Origin: Planctomycetota bacterium
GTDB lineage: Bacteria; Planctomycetota; Phycisphaerae; Phycisphaerales; Zrk34
DNA: 64,000 nucleotides
Reading direction: 5' to 3'
NCBI GenBank assembly: GCA_016125255.1
Contig: WGMD01000002.1
Location: forward strand, 310,001 to 374,000
Both the position numbers and the translations under genes were made by a program. The notes beneath the pieces are model-generated. The model saw nothing but the letters and a program-made list of their open reading frames with translations, was not told the origin of the DNA and searched no databases. Positions 25,874 to 34,059 of the stretch are shown piece by piece. The stretch's first letter is position 1; each line of letters starts with the position of its first letter.

Positions 25874-27175
25874 TCAGATCAAATCCGCAATGACATGATC
25901 CGCCAAGAGTAGCCCGGCCCTTGTCAGGCGAAGGCGATCGTTGGACCAGACGAGCATCCCCGCCGCGATTTGCCGGTCGATGGTTTCGAGCCGCTGGCGG
26001 GTTAGCATCGGGGCGAGCCAGCTTCGTTCGACGCCGTCGATGAGGCGAAGGCGCAACATGAGCTGTTCCCCGCGCGACGCATCATCATCGAGCCGCTCGA
26101 CGTCCTGAATCGGCACGCCGCCGCCCGCGCTGTCGGCCAGATACCGCCCCAAATGCGGCGCATTCTTCCATCGCACCCCATTCAAATGCCCCGAAGCACT
26201 CGGCCCCAGCGCCAGCCAGTTCTCGTTGAGCCAGTACGCCATGTTGTGCAAACACCGCCAACTCGCGCGTTCTGCAAACCCCCCTCTCCCTCCGGGAGAG
26301 GGTTGGGGTGAGGGCGGCCCCGAAGCCGGGCGCGTTTCGTTACGTGTGCAGTCGGTGATTGGACGCACCCTCACCCGGCCCTCCGGGCCGACCTCTCCCG
26401 GAGGGAGAGGTATTTGAGAGGCCGAAACCTCCGCCCCCGCCAACTTCGCCCAGTTGGAAATCTCATACTGCTCGAACCCCGCCGCAGCCAGATCGTCGAT
26501 CGTCGCTTCGTACATCGCCGCTTCCAGTTCCTCGTCCATGCGCGTAAGCCGCCCCAGTTCCAACTTCTTCGTCAACGGCGTATTCGGCTCGTACATCAGC
26601 GAATAGCACGAAAGATGCCGCGGCCCCAGTGCGATCGCGCGCGCCAAATCCTCGCGCCATTCGCCGAGCGTCTGCCCGGGGATGGCGAAGATCAGGTCCA
26701 GGTTCAGATTGTCGATCCCCGCCGCCCGGGCCAGCGACATCGCCCGCTCGACGTTCGCCGGGTCGTGCCAGCGTTCGAGGGTTTTCAAATGGGCCATATT
26801 AAAGGACTGACACCCGATGCTCATGCGGTTCACCCCCCCGCTCACCAGCACGTCCAACAGCTCCGGCGTGACGGTTTCGGGGTTGGCTTCGACCGTGAAC
26901 TCCTTGATCCCCGACAGGTCAAATGTTTCCTGGAACCCGGCCAGAAGGCGCTGCCAGAGGTCGGGGCGGAGCAGCGTGGGCGTGCCCCCGCCGACGAAGA
27001 TCGTCACCGGTCGGACGGCGATGTCGCGAGCCAGTGCGGCGGCTTCTTGGAGCATGCGGTCGACGAAGCGGGCCTGCCGGTCGGCGTCATCGACGATGGA
27101 GTAGAAATCGCAATAATGGCACTTGTGGAAACAGAACGGCACGTGTACATACAATCCCGCGATCTTTCGGGGCAT
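25874..27175 (-). CDS. hemW: Radical SAM haem chaperone/coproporphyrinogen-like HemW, with in-frame repeat insertion
   Basis: HemW-type proteins use a 4Fe-4S cluster and SAM; they are now regarded as haem chaperones. The cluster motif CFHKCHYC (Cys 15, 19, 22), VGGGTPT and ANPE are present. The normal QYEISNWAK...HN..YW join is interrupted by about 43 residues (256-299; RVRVRPITDCTRNE, PPSPQPSPGGRGG) that are encoded by the 130-nt repeat at 26281-26410. The frame continues to the end, so the gene is intact on paper, but the loop is not part of the family. The ATG at 27175 gives the usual LYVHVPFC start. Confidence 0.92.
   Translation of the reverse strand: MPRKIAGLYVHVPFCFHKCHYCDFYSIVDDADRQARFVDRMLQEAAALARDIAVRPVTIFVGGGTPTLLRPDLWQRLLAGFQETFDLSGIKEFTVEANPETVTPELLDVLVSGGVNRMSIGCQSFNMAHLKTLERWHDPANVERAMSLARAAGIDNLNLDLIFAIPGQTLGEWREDLARAIALGPRHLSCYSLMYEPNTPLTKKLELGRLTRMDEELEAAMYEATIDDLAAAGFEQYEISNWAKLAGAEVSASQIPLPPGEVGPEGRVRVRPITDCTRNETRPASGPPSPQPSPGGRGGFAERASWRCLHNMAYWLNENWLALGPSASGHLNGVRWKNAPHLGRYLADSAGGGVPIQDVERLDDDASRGEQLMLRLRLIDGVERSWLAPMLTRQRLETIDRQIAAGMLVWSNDRLRLTRAGLLLADHVIADLI
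26281..26410. repeat. 130-nt CCTCTCCC-type element inside hemW
   Basis: The ends CCTCTCCCTCCGGGAGAGG (26283-26301) and its exact complement (26392-26410) are the same 19-bp inverted repeats as at 19539-19666; the element is in the opposite orientation. The hemW frame is open through the whole element. Confidence 0.92.
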
Positions 27176-27284
27176 CACGAACTTGACGAGCGCCGCCGAC
27201 GTGCCGATACCTTGAAGCACGCCGGTCGATTCGTTATGATGAACCGGGTTCTGGACTGTCGTTTTCAAGGGTAAGGTACTGTCC

Positions 27285-27932
27285 ATGCAAGCATCTTTGG
27301 TGATGTTCAAAGCCGACGGGGAGCGTCGCGATTTCCCGCTCAACAAGCCCGTGATCGTGATCGGCCGCAAACACACCTGTGATCTGCGGATTCCGCTTGG
27401 GATCGTATCGCGCGAGCATTGTCAGGTCGAGGTGACCGAGGACGAACTGGTCGTGCGCGATCTGGGCTCCTCCAACGGCACGTACCATAATTCCGAACGC
27501 GTGCAGGAAGCGAAGCTCGGGGCGGGCGATACGCTCGTGATCGGGCCGGTGCATTTCACGGTCGTCGTCGACGGCCAGCCCGCCGACATCGCCGAGCCCG
27601 TCAAGACGGTCCTGCCCGAAGGCGCGGCCGAGGTCGAGGCCGCGGCGGCGGACGAGGAGCCCGTGTCCAAGGCGGCGTCGGGTTCGCAGTTCGGCGTGGA
27701 AATCCCCGCCGAGGATATCGCGGCGGAAGTGCTCGACGAGCCGATCGAAGACGAGGTCCATCCGACCGTCGAGATCGAGGAAGTCGAGGACGACGATCCG
27801 ATCGCCGCCCTCGAAGCGCTGGCGGCGATGGACTCCGGGCCTTCCGATGACCCCGAGGACGCCCTGTCCATGCTGCATACCGAAGATGAGGATGACACCA
27901 TCCCCAACTTCTTCGAAGACGAGAAAGACTGA
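27285..27932 (+). CDS. FHA-domain protein with acidic C-terminal tail
   Basis: The 215-aa protein has one FHA domain (about 15-95): VIVIGRKHTCDLRIP, VSREHCQVEV and DLGSSNGTYHN, which bind phosphothreonine peptides. The rest (about 100-215) is very acidic and low in complexity (EIEEVEDDDP, EDEDDTIPNFFEDEKD) and probably disordered. No catalytic part is present, so it may act as an adaptor for Ser/Thr kinases. It starts divergently from hemW. Confidence 0.9.
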   Translation: MQASLVMFKADGERRDFPLNKPVIVIGRKHTCDLRIPLGIVSREHCQVEVTEDELVVRDLGSSNGTYHNSERVQEAKLGAGDTLVIGPVHFTVVVDGQPADIAEPVKTVLPEGAAEVEAAAADEEPVSKAASGSQFGVEIPAEDIAAEVLDEPIEDEVHPTVEIEEVEDDDPIAALEALAAMDSGPSDDPEDALSMLHTEDEDDTIPNFFEDEKD

Positions 27933-28027
27933 TCAAGCCCGTCGTCGCGCTTGATGCATACCATACAAGCTCGCGATCCAGTTACCTCATTGAATGTGGA
28001 GGTTGTCTCCACGGAGCCACGCGACCC

Positions 28028-29053
28028 ATGCGCAATCCCCCCCATCTCGCCATCGCCGGCGTCACCGGCGCGGTCGGCCAGGAATTCCTGACCATCCTCG
28101 AACAGCGCCAGTTCCCCTTCGCGTCCATCAAGATGCTCGCCAGCGCCCGCTCCGCCGGCAAAACGCTCACCTTCAAGGGCAAGACCTACACCATCGAGGA
28201 GCTGACCGAAAGCTCGTTCGACGGCGTCGACATGGCGCTCTTCTCGGCGGGCGGGTCCATCAGCAAGAAGTTCGCCCCGATCGCCGCCGCCAAGGGCTGC
28301 GTCGTCGTCGATAATTCCTCCGCGTTCCGCATGGACCCCAATGTCCCGCTCGTCGTGCCGGAGGTGAACCCCGACGCGATCGACAGGCACAAGGGCATCA
28401 TCGCGAACCCGAATTGCTCGACGATCATCATGAACGTCCCCGTCTGGCCGCTGCATCAGGCGGCGGGCGTCAAGCGCATCGTCATCTCGACGTATCAGGC
28501 GGCTTCGGGCGCCGGAGCGGCGGCGATGGCGGAACTGGAGAATCAGGCGCATCAGTGGTCGCGCGGCGAGTCGATCACCAGCGACATCTTCAAGCGACAG
28601 TACATCTGGAACCTCTTCTCGCACAACTCGAAGATCGACCCGGCCACCGGGTACAACGAAGAAGAGACCAAGATGCTCAAGGAGACGCACAAGATCTTCG
28701 GCGAAACGTCGATCGGCATCACCGCCACCTGCGTCCGCGTCCCGGTGCTCCGGGCGCACTGCGAATCAATCAACCTTCAGTTTGAAAGCCCGCTCACCGA
28801 ACAGCAGGCCCGCGAGATTCTCGCCGCCGCGCCGGGCGTGACGGTCATCGACGATCGCGAGGCCAACAAGCACCCCGAGCCGCTCACGGCCTCGCATCAG
28901 GACGATGTGTTCGTGGGCCGCATCCGACGCGACTGGTCCCAGCCCGAGGGCTACGGGCTCGACCTGTTCGTCTCCGGCGACCAGATCCGCAAAGGTGCCG
29001 CCCTCAACGCAGTGCAGATCGCGGAGCTGCTCCTGGAAAAAGTCGCGGTCTGA
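28028..29053 (+). CDS. asd: Aspartate-semialdehyde dehydrogenase
   Basis: Asd reduces aspartyl phosphate to the semialdehyde with NADPH, the branch point to lysine, threonine and methionine. The 341-aa protein has the Rossmann start IAGVTGAVGQEFL, the catalytic Cys in NPNCSTI (Cys 130), TYQAASGAG and VRVPVLRAHCESIN, with usual length. A small hairpin GTGGAG...CTCCAC lies about 30 nt before the ATG. It ends just before a perfect 28-bp inverted repeat. Confidence 0.96.
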   Translation: MRNPPHLAIAGVTGAVGQEFLTILEQRQFPFASIKMLASARSAGKTLTFKGKTYTIEELTESSFDGVDMALFSAGGSISKKFAPIAAAKGCVVVDNSSAFRMDPNVPLVVPEVNPDAIDRHKGIIANPNCSTIIMNVPVWPLHQAAGVKRIVISTYQAASGAGAAAMAELENQAHQWSRGESITSDIFKRQYIWNLFSHNSKIDPATGYNEEETKMLKETHKIFGETSIGITATCVRVPVLRAHCESINLQFESPLTEQQAREILAAAPGVTVIDDREANKHPEPLTASHQDDVFVGRIRRDWSQPEGYGLDLFVSGDQIRKGAALNAVQIAELLLEKVAV

Positions 29054-29061
29054 GAGGTTTT

Positions 29062-29142
29062 AACGAGCCGCGACCGTCAGGGAGCGGTCCAGCCCACATG
29101 AAATGCGAGTCCTTGACCGCTCCCTGACGGTCGCGGCTCGTT
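29062..29142. repeat. Perfect 28-bp inverted repeat between asd and nuoA (ACGAGCCGCG type), copy 2
   Basis: The arms 29062-29089 and 29115-29142 are exact complements around a 25-nt loop. The outer sequence is AACGAGCCGCGACCGTCAGG. It lies between convergent asd and nuoA, so either strand's transcript would form the hairpin; a shared terminator is likely. A degenerate copy is at 20116-20194. Confidence 0.92.
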
Positions 29143-29157
29143 AATGCATGAAGTCGC

Positions 29158-29559
29158 TCAATCGAACGCGAAGACGCCCTTGCGCCATGCGTACAGAAAT
29201 GCGACGATGCTCGTGGCGATGAAGAACAGCATGCGGAACAGGAACTGCGGGGCGAGGAACGTGTGCATATCCAGGTTCGCGAACACCTGAGCCCACGGAT
29301 ACAGGAACACGATTTCCACGTCGAACACCAGGAACGTCATCGCCAGAATGTAGAAACGGATGTTGAAGCGCTTGCGGGCGGTGCCGATCGGGTTCATGCC
29401 CGTCTCGTACACCGACTCCTTGACCGGCCCGGTCCGCGAGGGACCTAAAATCGTCGACCCGATCAGGTTCACCAACGCGAACGCAATGGCGATCAACAGC
29501 AGAATCCCAATCGGGGCGTACTGCTCAAGGCCGGTCGCAAGCGTCAGAGGAAGCGTCAT
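29158..29559 (-). CDS. nuoA: NADH-quinone oxidoreductase subunit A
   Basis: NuoA is a small membrane subunit of respiratory complex I. The 133-aa protein has three helices and the family motifs YETGMNPIGTARKRFNIRFY, ILAMTFLVFDVEIVFLYPWA and the FFIATSIVAFLYAWRKG end. No other nuo gene is adjacent on either side, whereas nuoA usually starts the nuo operon. It may be a relocated or second copy. Confidence 0.95.
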   Translation of the reverse strand: MTLPLTLATGLEQYAPIGILLLIAIAFALVNLIGSTILGPSRTGPVKESVYETGMNPIGTARKRFNIRFYILAMTFLVFDVEIVFLYPWAQVFANLDMHTFLAPQFLFRMLFFIATSIVAFLYAWRKGVFAFD

Positions 29560-29621
29560 GGGGAATATGGTAGCGAAGTCGGGGGCGAGAGCAAGTTGAC
29601 CGCATTGCTCACGCCGTCGGG

Positions 29622-29852
29622 CTATTTGGCCAGCGCCTTGCGCGCCCGCTGATAAAGCGCCACGCGCGCAAAGAATTTAGACGGATACAGATAATCCTCG
29701 CCCGATTCATCCACGACGCGCAACAGCCCGCGCCGCTTCGCCGCCGCGTCATCGAGCACCGGATAGATTTTCCGCCTTTCAAGCGACGCCGGATATTCGC
29801 CATTGTCGATGCAGACGACGTATCGCTTTCTGGGTCGTGCTTTTGCCATCAT
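29622..29852 (-). CDS. Small conserved hypothetical, second gene of a coupled pair
   Basis: The 76-aa basic protein reads KRYVVCIDNGEYPASLERRKIYPVL, then LLRVVDESGEDYLYPSKFF. I recognise this as a widespread short family without a known function. It starts (ATG 29852) within the stop of the upstream gene (ATGA), so the two are made together. Size, basic charge and coupling allow a toxin-antitoxin-like or regulatory role, but nothing proves it. Confidence 0.75.
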   Translation of the reverse strand: MMAKARPRKRYVVCIDNGEYPASLERRKIYPVLDDAAAKRRGLLRVVDESGEDYLYPSKFFARVALYQRARKALAK

Positions 29853-30088
29853 GCATCCTCGATCAGTCGTTTGATCTTGATTTCCTTGCGACCGATGCCG
29901 TGGGCCTCATACCAATGAAGCTCCGCCTTGACAATTATACCATCGGCGAATTGCACCCTTGCATTGCCCTTGCACTTTCGCCATCGAGCCGAGCCATACG
30001 TTTTGCGGAGCCGCTCGATCTCCCTGATCGCCGCGCCGACGGCGATTGTCTGCACATCCGTGATCGGCGGGATGACTTTGAAATGCAT
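29849..30088 (-). CDS. Small conserved hypothetical, first gene of a coupled pair
   Basis: The 79-aa protein has AAIREIERLRKTYGSARWRKCKGNARVQFADG and ends ELHWYEAHGIGRKEIKIKRLIEDA. The WYEAHGIGRKE end with basic residues suggests a small nucleic-acid-binding or protein-binding domain. It overlaps the following gene by 4 nt (ATGA). It begins 20 nt after the secreted endonuclease-fold gene on the same strand. Confidence 0.7.
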   Translation of the reverse strand: MHFKVIPPITDVQTIAVGAAIREIERLRKTYGSARWRKCKGNARVQFADGIIVKAELHWYEAHGIGRKEIKIKRLIEDA

Positions 30089-30108
30089 GCAACCGACCTC
30101 GTCTCGTG

Positions 30109-31158
30109 CTACTTCGACCCCGCCGCCTCCGGTTCCTTCATCATTGTGTGAATCTCTTCGACGGGATGCGGGCTGGGCCAGTTCGCTTTGGGGTTTTCAT
30201 CGGCGGTGGGCAGGTCGAACTGGACGGTGACGGCGGCGTGGTCGGAGCCGGTCTTCTCGCCGCGCTCCACCAGCTTCGCCGACCCGGCGACGACGCACTT
30301 GGCCAGCGCCGGCGAGCAGAGAATGTAGTCGATGTTCGAGCGATAGGGATTCTTCAGATAGCTGATGCGCTGATCGGCGGGAATCGACGCGTGCGGGTCG
30401 ATCAACAGCGATCCTTCGAGCAGCGCCTGAATCGTGGCGCTGTCGGGCGTGTCGTTGAAGTCGCCCATGACGGCGATCATCGCATCCGGGTCGGCGTGCA
30501 GTTTGTCGGCGATGATCTTGTGAATGCCCATCGCCTCCGCGAGCCGCCAGTGATTGGACTTGGGGTCGTTCTCGCCGTCGTGCTTGGATTTGAGATGCAC
30601 GAGAAACGCTTCGATGCGCAGATCCGACGCCGGTTCGAGCGTCACGCTGACCAGGTCGCGGGCGTATTGCCAGACGCGGTCGTCGCCGGGGGCCCTGAGG
30701 CGGTCGAACTTGCGGACGCAGATCGGACCGATGGGAACGCGGCTGATGAACCCGACGTTGATGCCGCGGGCGCTCACCATGTAGTTGGTCCACACGTAGT
30801 CGTAGCCCCCCTCTTTGAAGGTCCAGTCGCGGTAGCGCGCGAGGATGCCGACGTTTTCGATTTCCTCGAAGCTGTAGAAGTCGGCGTTGATGGATCGGTC
30901 GGTTTCGGAAAGCTCATCGATCTGCGCGCGGCGTTTGGGCCAGGCCTTTTCATCGGGCGTGTAGGCGTCGTCGTAGATGTCGAAGAAGTTCTCCATGTTG
31001 TGCGCGGCCAGGGCGAGGCGCAGCGTATGGGACTTCCCGGCGGCGCTGCCGTCGGCGACGGACTGAGTGGCGCAGGCGAAGATGGCAAAGGAGATGAAGC
31101 CGGCGACAAGGAGGATGCTCAGTCGGGTCGGCACGTTGCGGAGATGGATTTTTGACAT
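30109..31158 (-). CDS. Exported endonuclease/exonuclease/phosphatase-fold protein
   Basis: The 349-aa protein has a signal peptide (ILLVAGFISFAIFACATQSVA, the Cys may be lipidated) and an EEP-superfamily domain: AAHNMENFFDIYDD, FEEIENVGIL, VHLKSKHDG, MGDFNDTP with catalytic Asp/Asn, NIDYILCS and SDHAAVTVQF near the end. The EEP fold cleaves phosphodiesters in DNA, lipids or nucleotides; the substrate is not given by sequence. It acts outside the cytoplasm. Confidence 0.9.
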   Translation of the reverse strand: MSKIHLRNVPTRLSILLVAGFISFAIFACATQSVADGSAAGKSHTLRLALAAHNMENFFDIYDDAYTPDEKAWPKRRAQIDELSETDRSINADFYSFEEIENVGILARYRDWTFKEGGYDYVWTNYMVSARGINVGFISRVPIGPICVRKFDRLRAPGDDRVWQYARDLVSVTLEPASDLRIEAFLVHLKSKHDGENDPKSNHWRLAEAMGIHKIIADKLHADPDAMIAVMGDFNDTPDSATIQALLEGSLLIDPHASIPADQRISYLKNPYRSNIDYILCSPALAKCVVAGSAKLVERGEKTGSDHAAVTVQFDLPTADENPKANWPSPHPVEEIHTMMKEPEAAGSK

Positions 31159-31221
31159 GGGGGAATGCTAGGCGCGGGTCAAGCGGCGGACGACGGGGAG
31201 GGGCTGTGATATGATGGGCCC

Positions 31222-32418
31222 ATGACGACGACGATGAACCTCGATGCGCAGATGGCGCTGCTCAAGCGTGGGGCGGACCGGATTTATTCGGAGCCGGAAT
31301 TGCGCAACAAACTTGCGTGCGGGCGGCGGCTGCGGATCAAGCTGGGCATGGACCCGACGGCCCCGGACATTCATCTGGGACACACGGTCGTCCTGCGAAA
31401 AATGCGGCAGTTTCAGGACCTGGGCCACATCGCCGTCCTGCTCATCGGCGACTACACCGCCCGCATCGGCGACCCGACCGGGCGCGACACGACCCGACCC
31501 GTCCTCGACGAAAGCGCCATCGCCGCCAACGCACGGACCTATCTCGCGCAGGCCGGGAAGATTCTCGACACCGACCCCGAGAAGCTGCGCGTCGTTCACA
31601 ACAGCGAATGGCTGGCCCAACTGAGTTTCGCGGATGTGCTGCGGTTGACCGGCTACGTCACCGTGCAGCAGATGCTTCATCGCGAAAACTTCAAGCTGCG
31701 CATGGCCAAGGAAGCGGAGATCATGCTCAGTGAGTTCATGTACCCGCTCATGCAGGCGTACGACTCGGTCGTGCTCGAAGCGGACGTCGAACTGGGCGGG
31801 ACGGATCAGACGTTCAACAATCTGATGGGCCGGGAGCTGATGGCCAAGCACGGCATGGACAAACAGGTCGTGCTGACTTTGCCCATCCTTGTCGGCCTCG
31901 ACGGTCACGAGAAGATGTCCAAGTCCAAGGGCAATTACGTTGCCGTCAACGATGACCCGGACAACATGTACGGCAAGATCATGAGCATCCCCGATGCGCT
32001 CATGCGCAATTATTTCGAGCTGCTGACCGCGCTGCCGGTCGACGAGATCGCGCAGGTGCTGGAGACGCATCCGCGCGATGCGAAAGACAAGCTGGCGCGG
32101 CTCATCGTCGGGCAGTTTCATGATGTTGATGCGGCTGACCGCGCCGCGGCGGAGTTCAAGCGGCGGTTCGCCGAGAACCAGTTGCCCACGGACATGGAGA
32201 CACACAAAGTCCCGGCGGGCGATCAGGCGCTGGCGGCGCTGATGGTGCAGGTCGGTTTCGCGTCGAGCAACTCGGATGCCCGACGACTGATTCAAGGCGG
32301 GGCTGTCTCATTCGCCGGCCAAAAAATCGCCGACCCCAAGGCGCACGTCACCGTGCCGACGCAAACCGTCGTGCTGCAAGTGGGCAAGCGGCGGGTGTGT
32401 CAGGTGATGGGTTCTTAA
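31222..32418 (+). CDS. tyrS: Tyrosyl-tRNA synthetase
   Basis: TyrS charges tRNA-Tyr with tyrosine. The 398-aa class I synthetase has the HIGH-type motif IHLGH (about residues 50-54), GDYTARIGDPTGR, QAYDSVVLEADVELGGTDQ, KMSKSKGN (about 232) and a C-terminal S4 domain (about 330-395). It belongs to the TyrZ-like long-range group by motif spacing. TATGAT (31210-31215) ends 6 nt before the ATG, so the message may be leaderless. It ends against a repeat element. Confidence 0.97.
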   Translation: MTTTMNLDAQMALLKRGADRIYSEPELRNKLACGRRLRIKLGMDPTAPDIHLGHTVVLRKMRQFQDLGHIAVLLIGDYTARIGDPTGRDTTRPVLDESAIAANARTYLAQAGKILDTDPEKLRVVHNSEWLAQLSFADVLRLTGYVTVQQMLHRENFKLRMAKEAEIMLSEFMYPLMQAYDSVVLEADVELGGTDQTFNNLMGRELMAKHGMDKQVVLTLPILVGLDGHEKMSKSKGNYVAVNDDPDNMYGKIMSIPDALMRNYFELLTALPVDEIAQVLETHPRDAKDKLARLIVGQFHDVDAADRAAAEFKRRFAENQLPTDMETHKVPAGDQALAALMVQVGFASSNSDARRLIQGGAVSFAGQKIADPKAHVTVPTQTVVLQVGKRRVCQVMGS

Positions 32419-32419
32419 A

Positions 32420-32598
32420 CCCTCCCCCTTCGAGGGGGAGGGCAGGGTGGGGGTGAATCACATCCGCCCAAGTTCGCAACCGCATTGAAAATGACTAGAC
32501 CAGCGCATCATCGTGAAGGATGCGCTCAATACCGCGCACAACATCATTCGACCCGATACGCCTCACCCTCCCCCCGCCCCTCCCTCGAAGGGAGGGGA
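32420..32598. repeat. Inverted-repeat element (CCCTCCCCCTTCGAGGGGG type) between tyrS and Tad locus
   Basis: The left end CCTCCCCCTTCGAGGGGGAG begins 2 nt after the tyrS stop and pairs with the CCCTCCCTCGAAGGGAGGGG right end near 32598. Inner parts GGGTGGGGGTGA and TCACCCTCCCCCC also pair. It follows the same plan as the CCTCTCCC elements but with another core. It could terminate tyrS. Confidence 0.75.
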
Positions 32599-32639
32599 GT
32601 CAGATGCGCTCGATCGCCAAAAGTTGCTAGAATCCTCGC

Positions 32640-33743
32640 ATGGGTCGAAACGACATCTTCGAAGCCACCGTGCAGCACTACCTGGCGCCGATCCGCGACT
32701 ATCTTGAGGATGTGGGCGTGGCGGAAGTGATGATCAATCGCTCGGATGAAATCTACATCGAGCGGGACGGGAAGCTGGTGCTGACGGGGGCGAAGTTCGC
32801 GGATGAGGAAGCGTACGAGGCGGCGGTCAACAACATCCTTCAGTTCACCGGGCGAAGCTACAACGATGAAGCGTCGCTGATCGATGCGCGGTTGCCGGAC
32901 GGGTCGCGCGTGCACGTGGCCAAGCAGCCCTGCTCGCGCTTCGGCATGGCGATGACCATCCGCAAATTCTCCAAGTCGATGCTCGACATGGACTGGCTCG
33001 TGGAGATCGGCTCGCTCACGGAGCAGGCCAAGCAGTACCTGAAGCTGGTCGTGCGGGCGGAGGCGAACGTGCTGGTGGCGGGCGGGACCAGCTCGGGCAA
33101 GACGAGTCTGCTCAATGCCATGAGCAGCTTCATCCCCGAGGGCCAGCGGATCGTGGTCATCGAGGACTCGGCTGAGCTTCAGCTTCAGCAGCCGCACGTC
33201 ATCAGCATGGAGACCAAGCCGGCGGATCGATACGGACGGGGCCATGTGGGCATCCGCGAATTGTTCCGTTCGAGTCTGCGACTCCGCCCCGACCGGATCA
33301 TCATCGGCGAAGTCCGCGGGGGCGAGGCCCTGGACATGATCCAGGCCATGACCTCCGGCCACGGCGGGTCGATGGGCACCCTGCACGCCAACAACCCCTA
33401 CGACGCGCTTAACCGACTGGAAACAATGGCACTTATGAGCAAAGTGGAGCTGCCGTTGCATGCTTTGCGTTCGCAGGTGGCCTCGGCGATTGACGTGGTG
33501 GTGCAACAAACGCGACACGTGGGCGGTAGGCGTATGTTGACGCAGATCAGCGAGATTGACACGATCAGCAGCAAAGGGGAATACCAGTTGCGCGATCTTT
33601 TCAAGCTCGAACGCGTCGAAGACCCAAAGGCGGGTCGCGAACTGCAATTGCGGTGGACCGGCACGCGTTCCTATTTGGCCGGGCATCTGAGGCCGGCCGA
33701 AGAAGATTTAATGACGGACCTGACTCGGCCGATATTTGAATAG
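32640..33743 (+). CDS. cpaF: CpaF-type secretion ATPase, first copy
   Basis: The 367-aa protein is the ATPase core of Tad/type II-like systems: LIDARLPDGSRVHV, TIRKFSK, Walker A GGTSSGKTSLLN (about 147-155), EDSAEL and [35 protein letters not shown]. It powers pilus extension at the inner membrane. Unlike the second copy (42712-44574) it lacks the FHA and the long N-terminal region. TAGAAT (32628-32633) ends 6 nt before the ATG. It opens the Tad locus. Confidence 0.93.
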   Translation: MGRNDIFEATVQHYLAPIRDYLEDVGVAEVMINRSDEIYIERDGKLVLTGAKFADEEAYEAAVNNILQFTGRSYNDEASLIDARLPDGSRVHVAKQPCSRFGMAMTIRKFSKSMLDMDWLVEIGSLTEQAKQYLKLVVRAEANVLVAGGTSSGKTSLLNAMSSFIPEGQRIVVIEDSAELQLQQPHVISMETKPADRYGRGHVGIRELFRSSLRLRPDRIIIGEVRGGEALDMIQAMTSGHGGSMGTLHANNPYDALNRLETMALMSKVELPLHALRSQVASAIDVVVQQTRHVGGRRMLTQISEIDTISSKGEYQLRDLFKLERVEDPKAGRELQLRWTGTRSYLAGHLRPAEEDLMTDLTRPIFE

Positions 33744-33764
33744 TCCCGTAACGTTCGGTAGAAT
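33736..33764 (+). promoter_or_regulatory. Promoter for the Flp-like gene (leaderless)
   Basis: TTGAAT (33736-33741), 17 nt spacer, TAGAAT (33759-33764). The -35 overlaps the end of the first cpaF. The -10 ends 6 nt before the ATG at 33771, so transcription would start at or next to the start codon. Confidence 0.7.
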
Positions 33765-33770
33765 AAAGAT

Positions 33771-33971
33771 ATGAATCAACACCCCGAGGCCAATGCGCCG
33801 ACTTGCCCGCCGGGACTGATCGCTGATCAGGTCGGGGCGACGACGCTTGAGTGGGCGTTGCTTCTAGCGGCGATCGCGCTGCCGAGCTACTACATCATCC
33901 GAATGTCGATGACGCTTCTGGTCGGACATTATCAGATGATGAGTTTGATAAACTCCCTACCGTTCCCGTAA
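33771..33971 (+). CDS. Flp-like pilin or pseudopilin
   Basis: The 66-aa protein has a hydrophilic leader and a type IVb pilin-like segment GATTLEWALLLAAIALPSYY with the Glu in position +5 of the mature form, then a short tail. Processing by the prepilin peptidase encoded at 34297 is likely. It lacks the usual Flp VIEYALIA sequence, so it may be a minor pilin. Confidence 0.7.
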   Translation: MNQHPEANAPTCPPGLIADQVGATTLEWALLLAAIALPSYYIIRMSMTLLVGHYQMMSLINSLPFP

Positions 33972-34059
33972 AAAAAGTTCCCTGCTCCGTGATGATTACG
34001 TCCGGCTGCAACCGGGCGCATGGATCATGAAATCAGGGACGACAACCAAGGAGCTTCTT

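Noticed and set aside
25874-27175. hemW as a broken or frameshifted gene
   Set aside because: The repeat insertion keeps the frame, and the normal sequence resumes on the far side to the usual C-terminus, so I call it intact with an insert.
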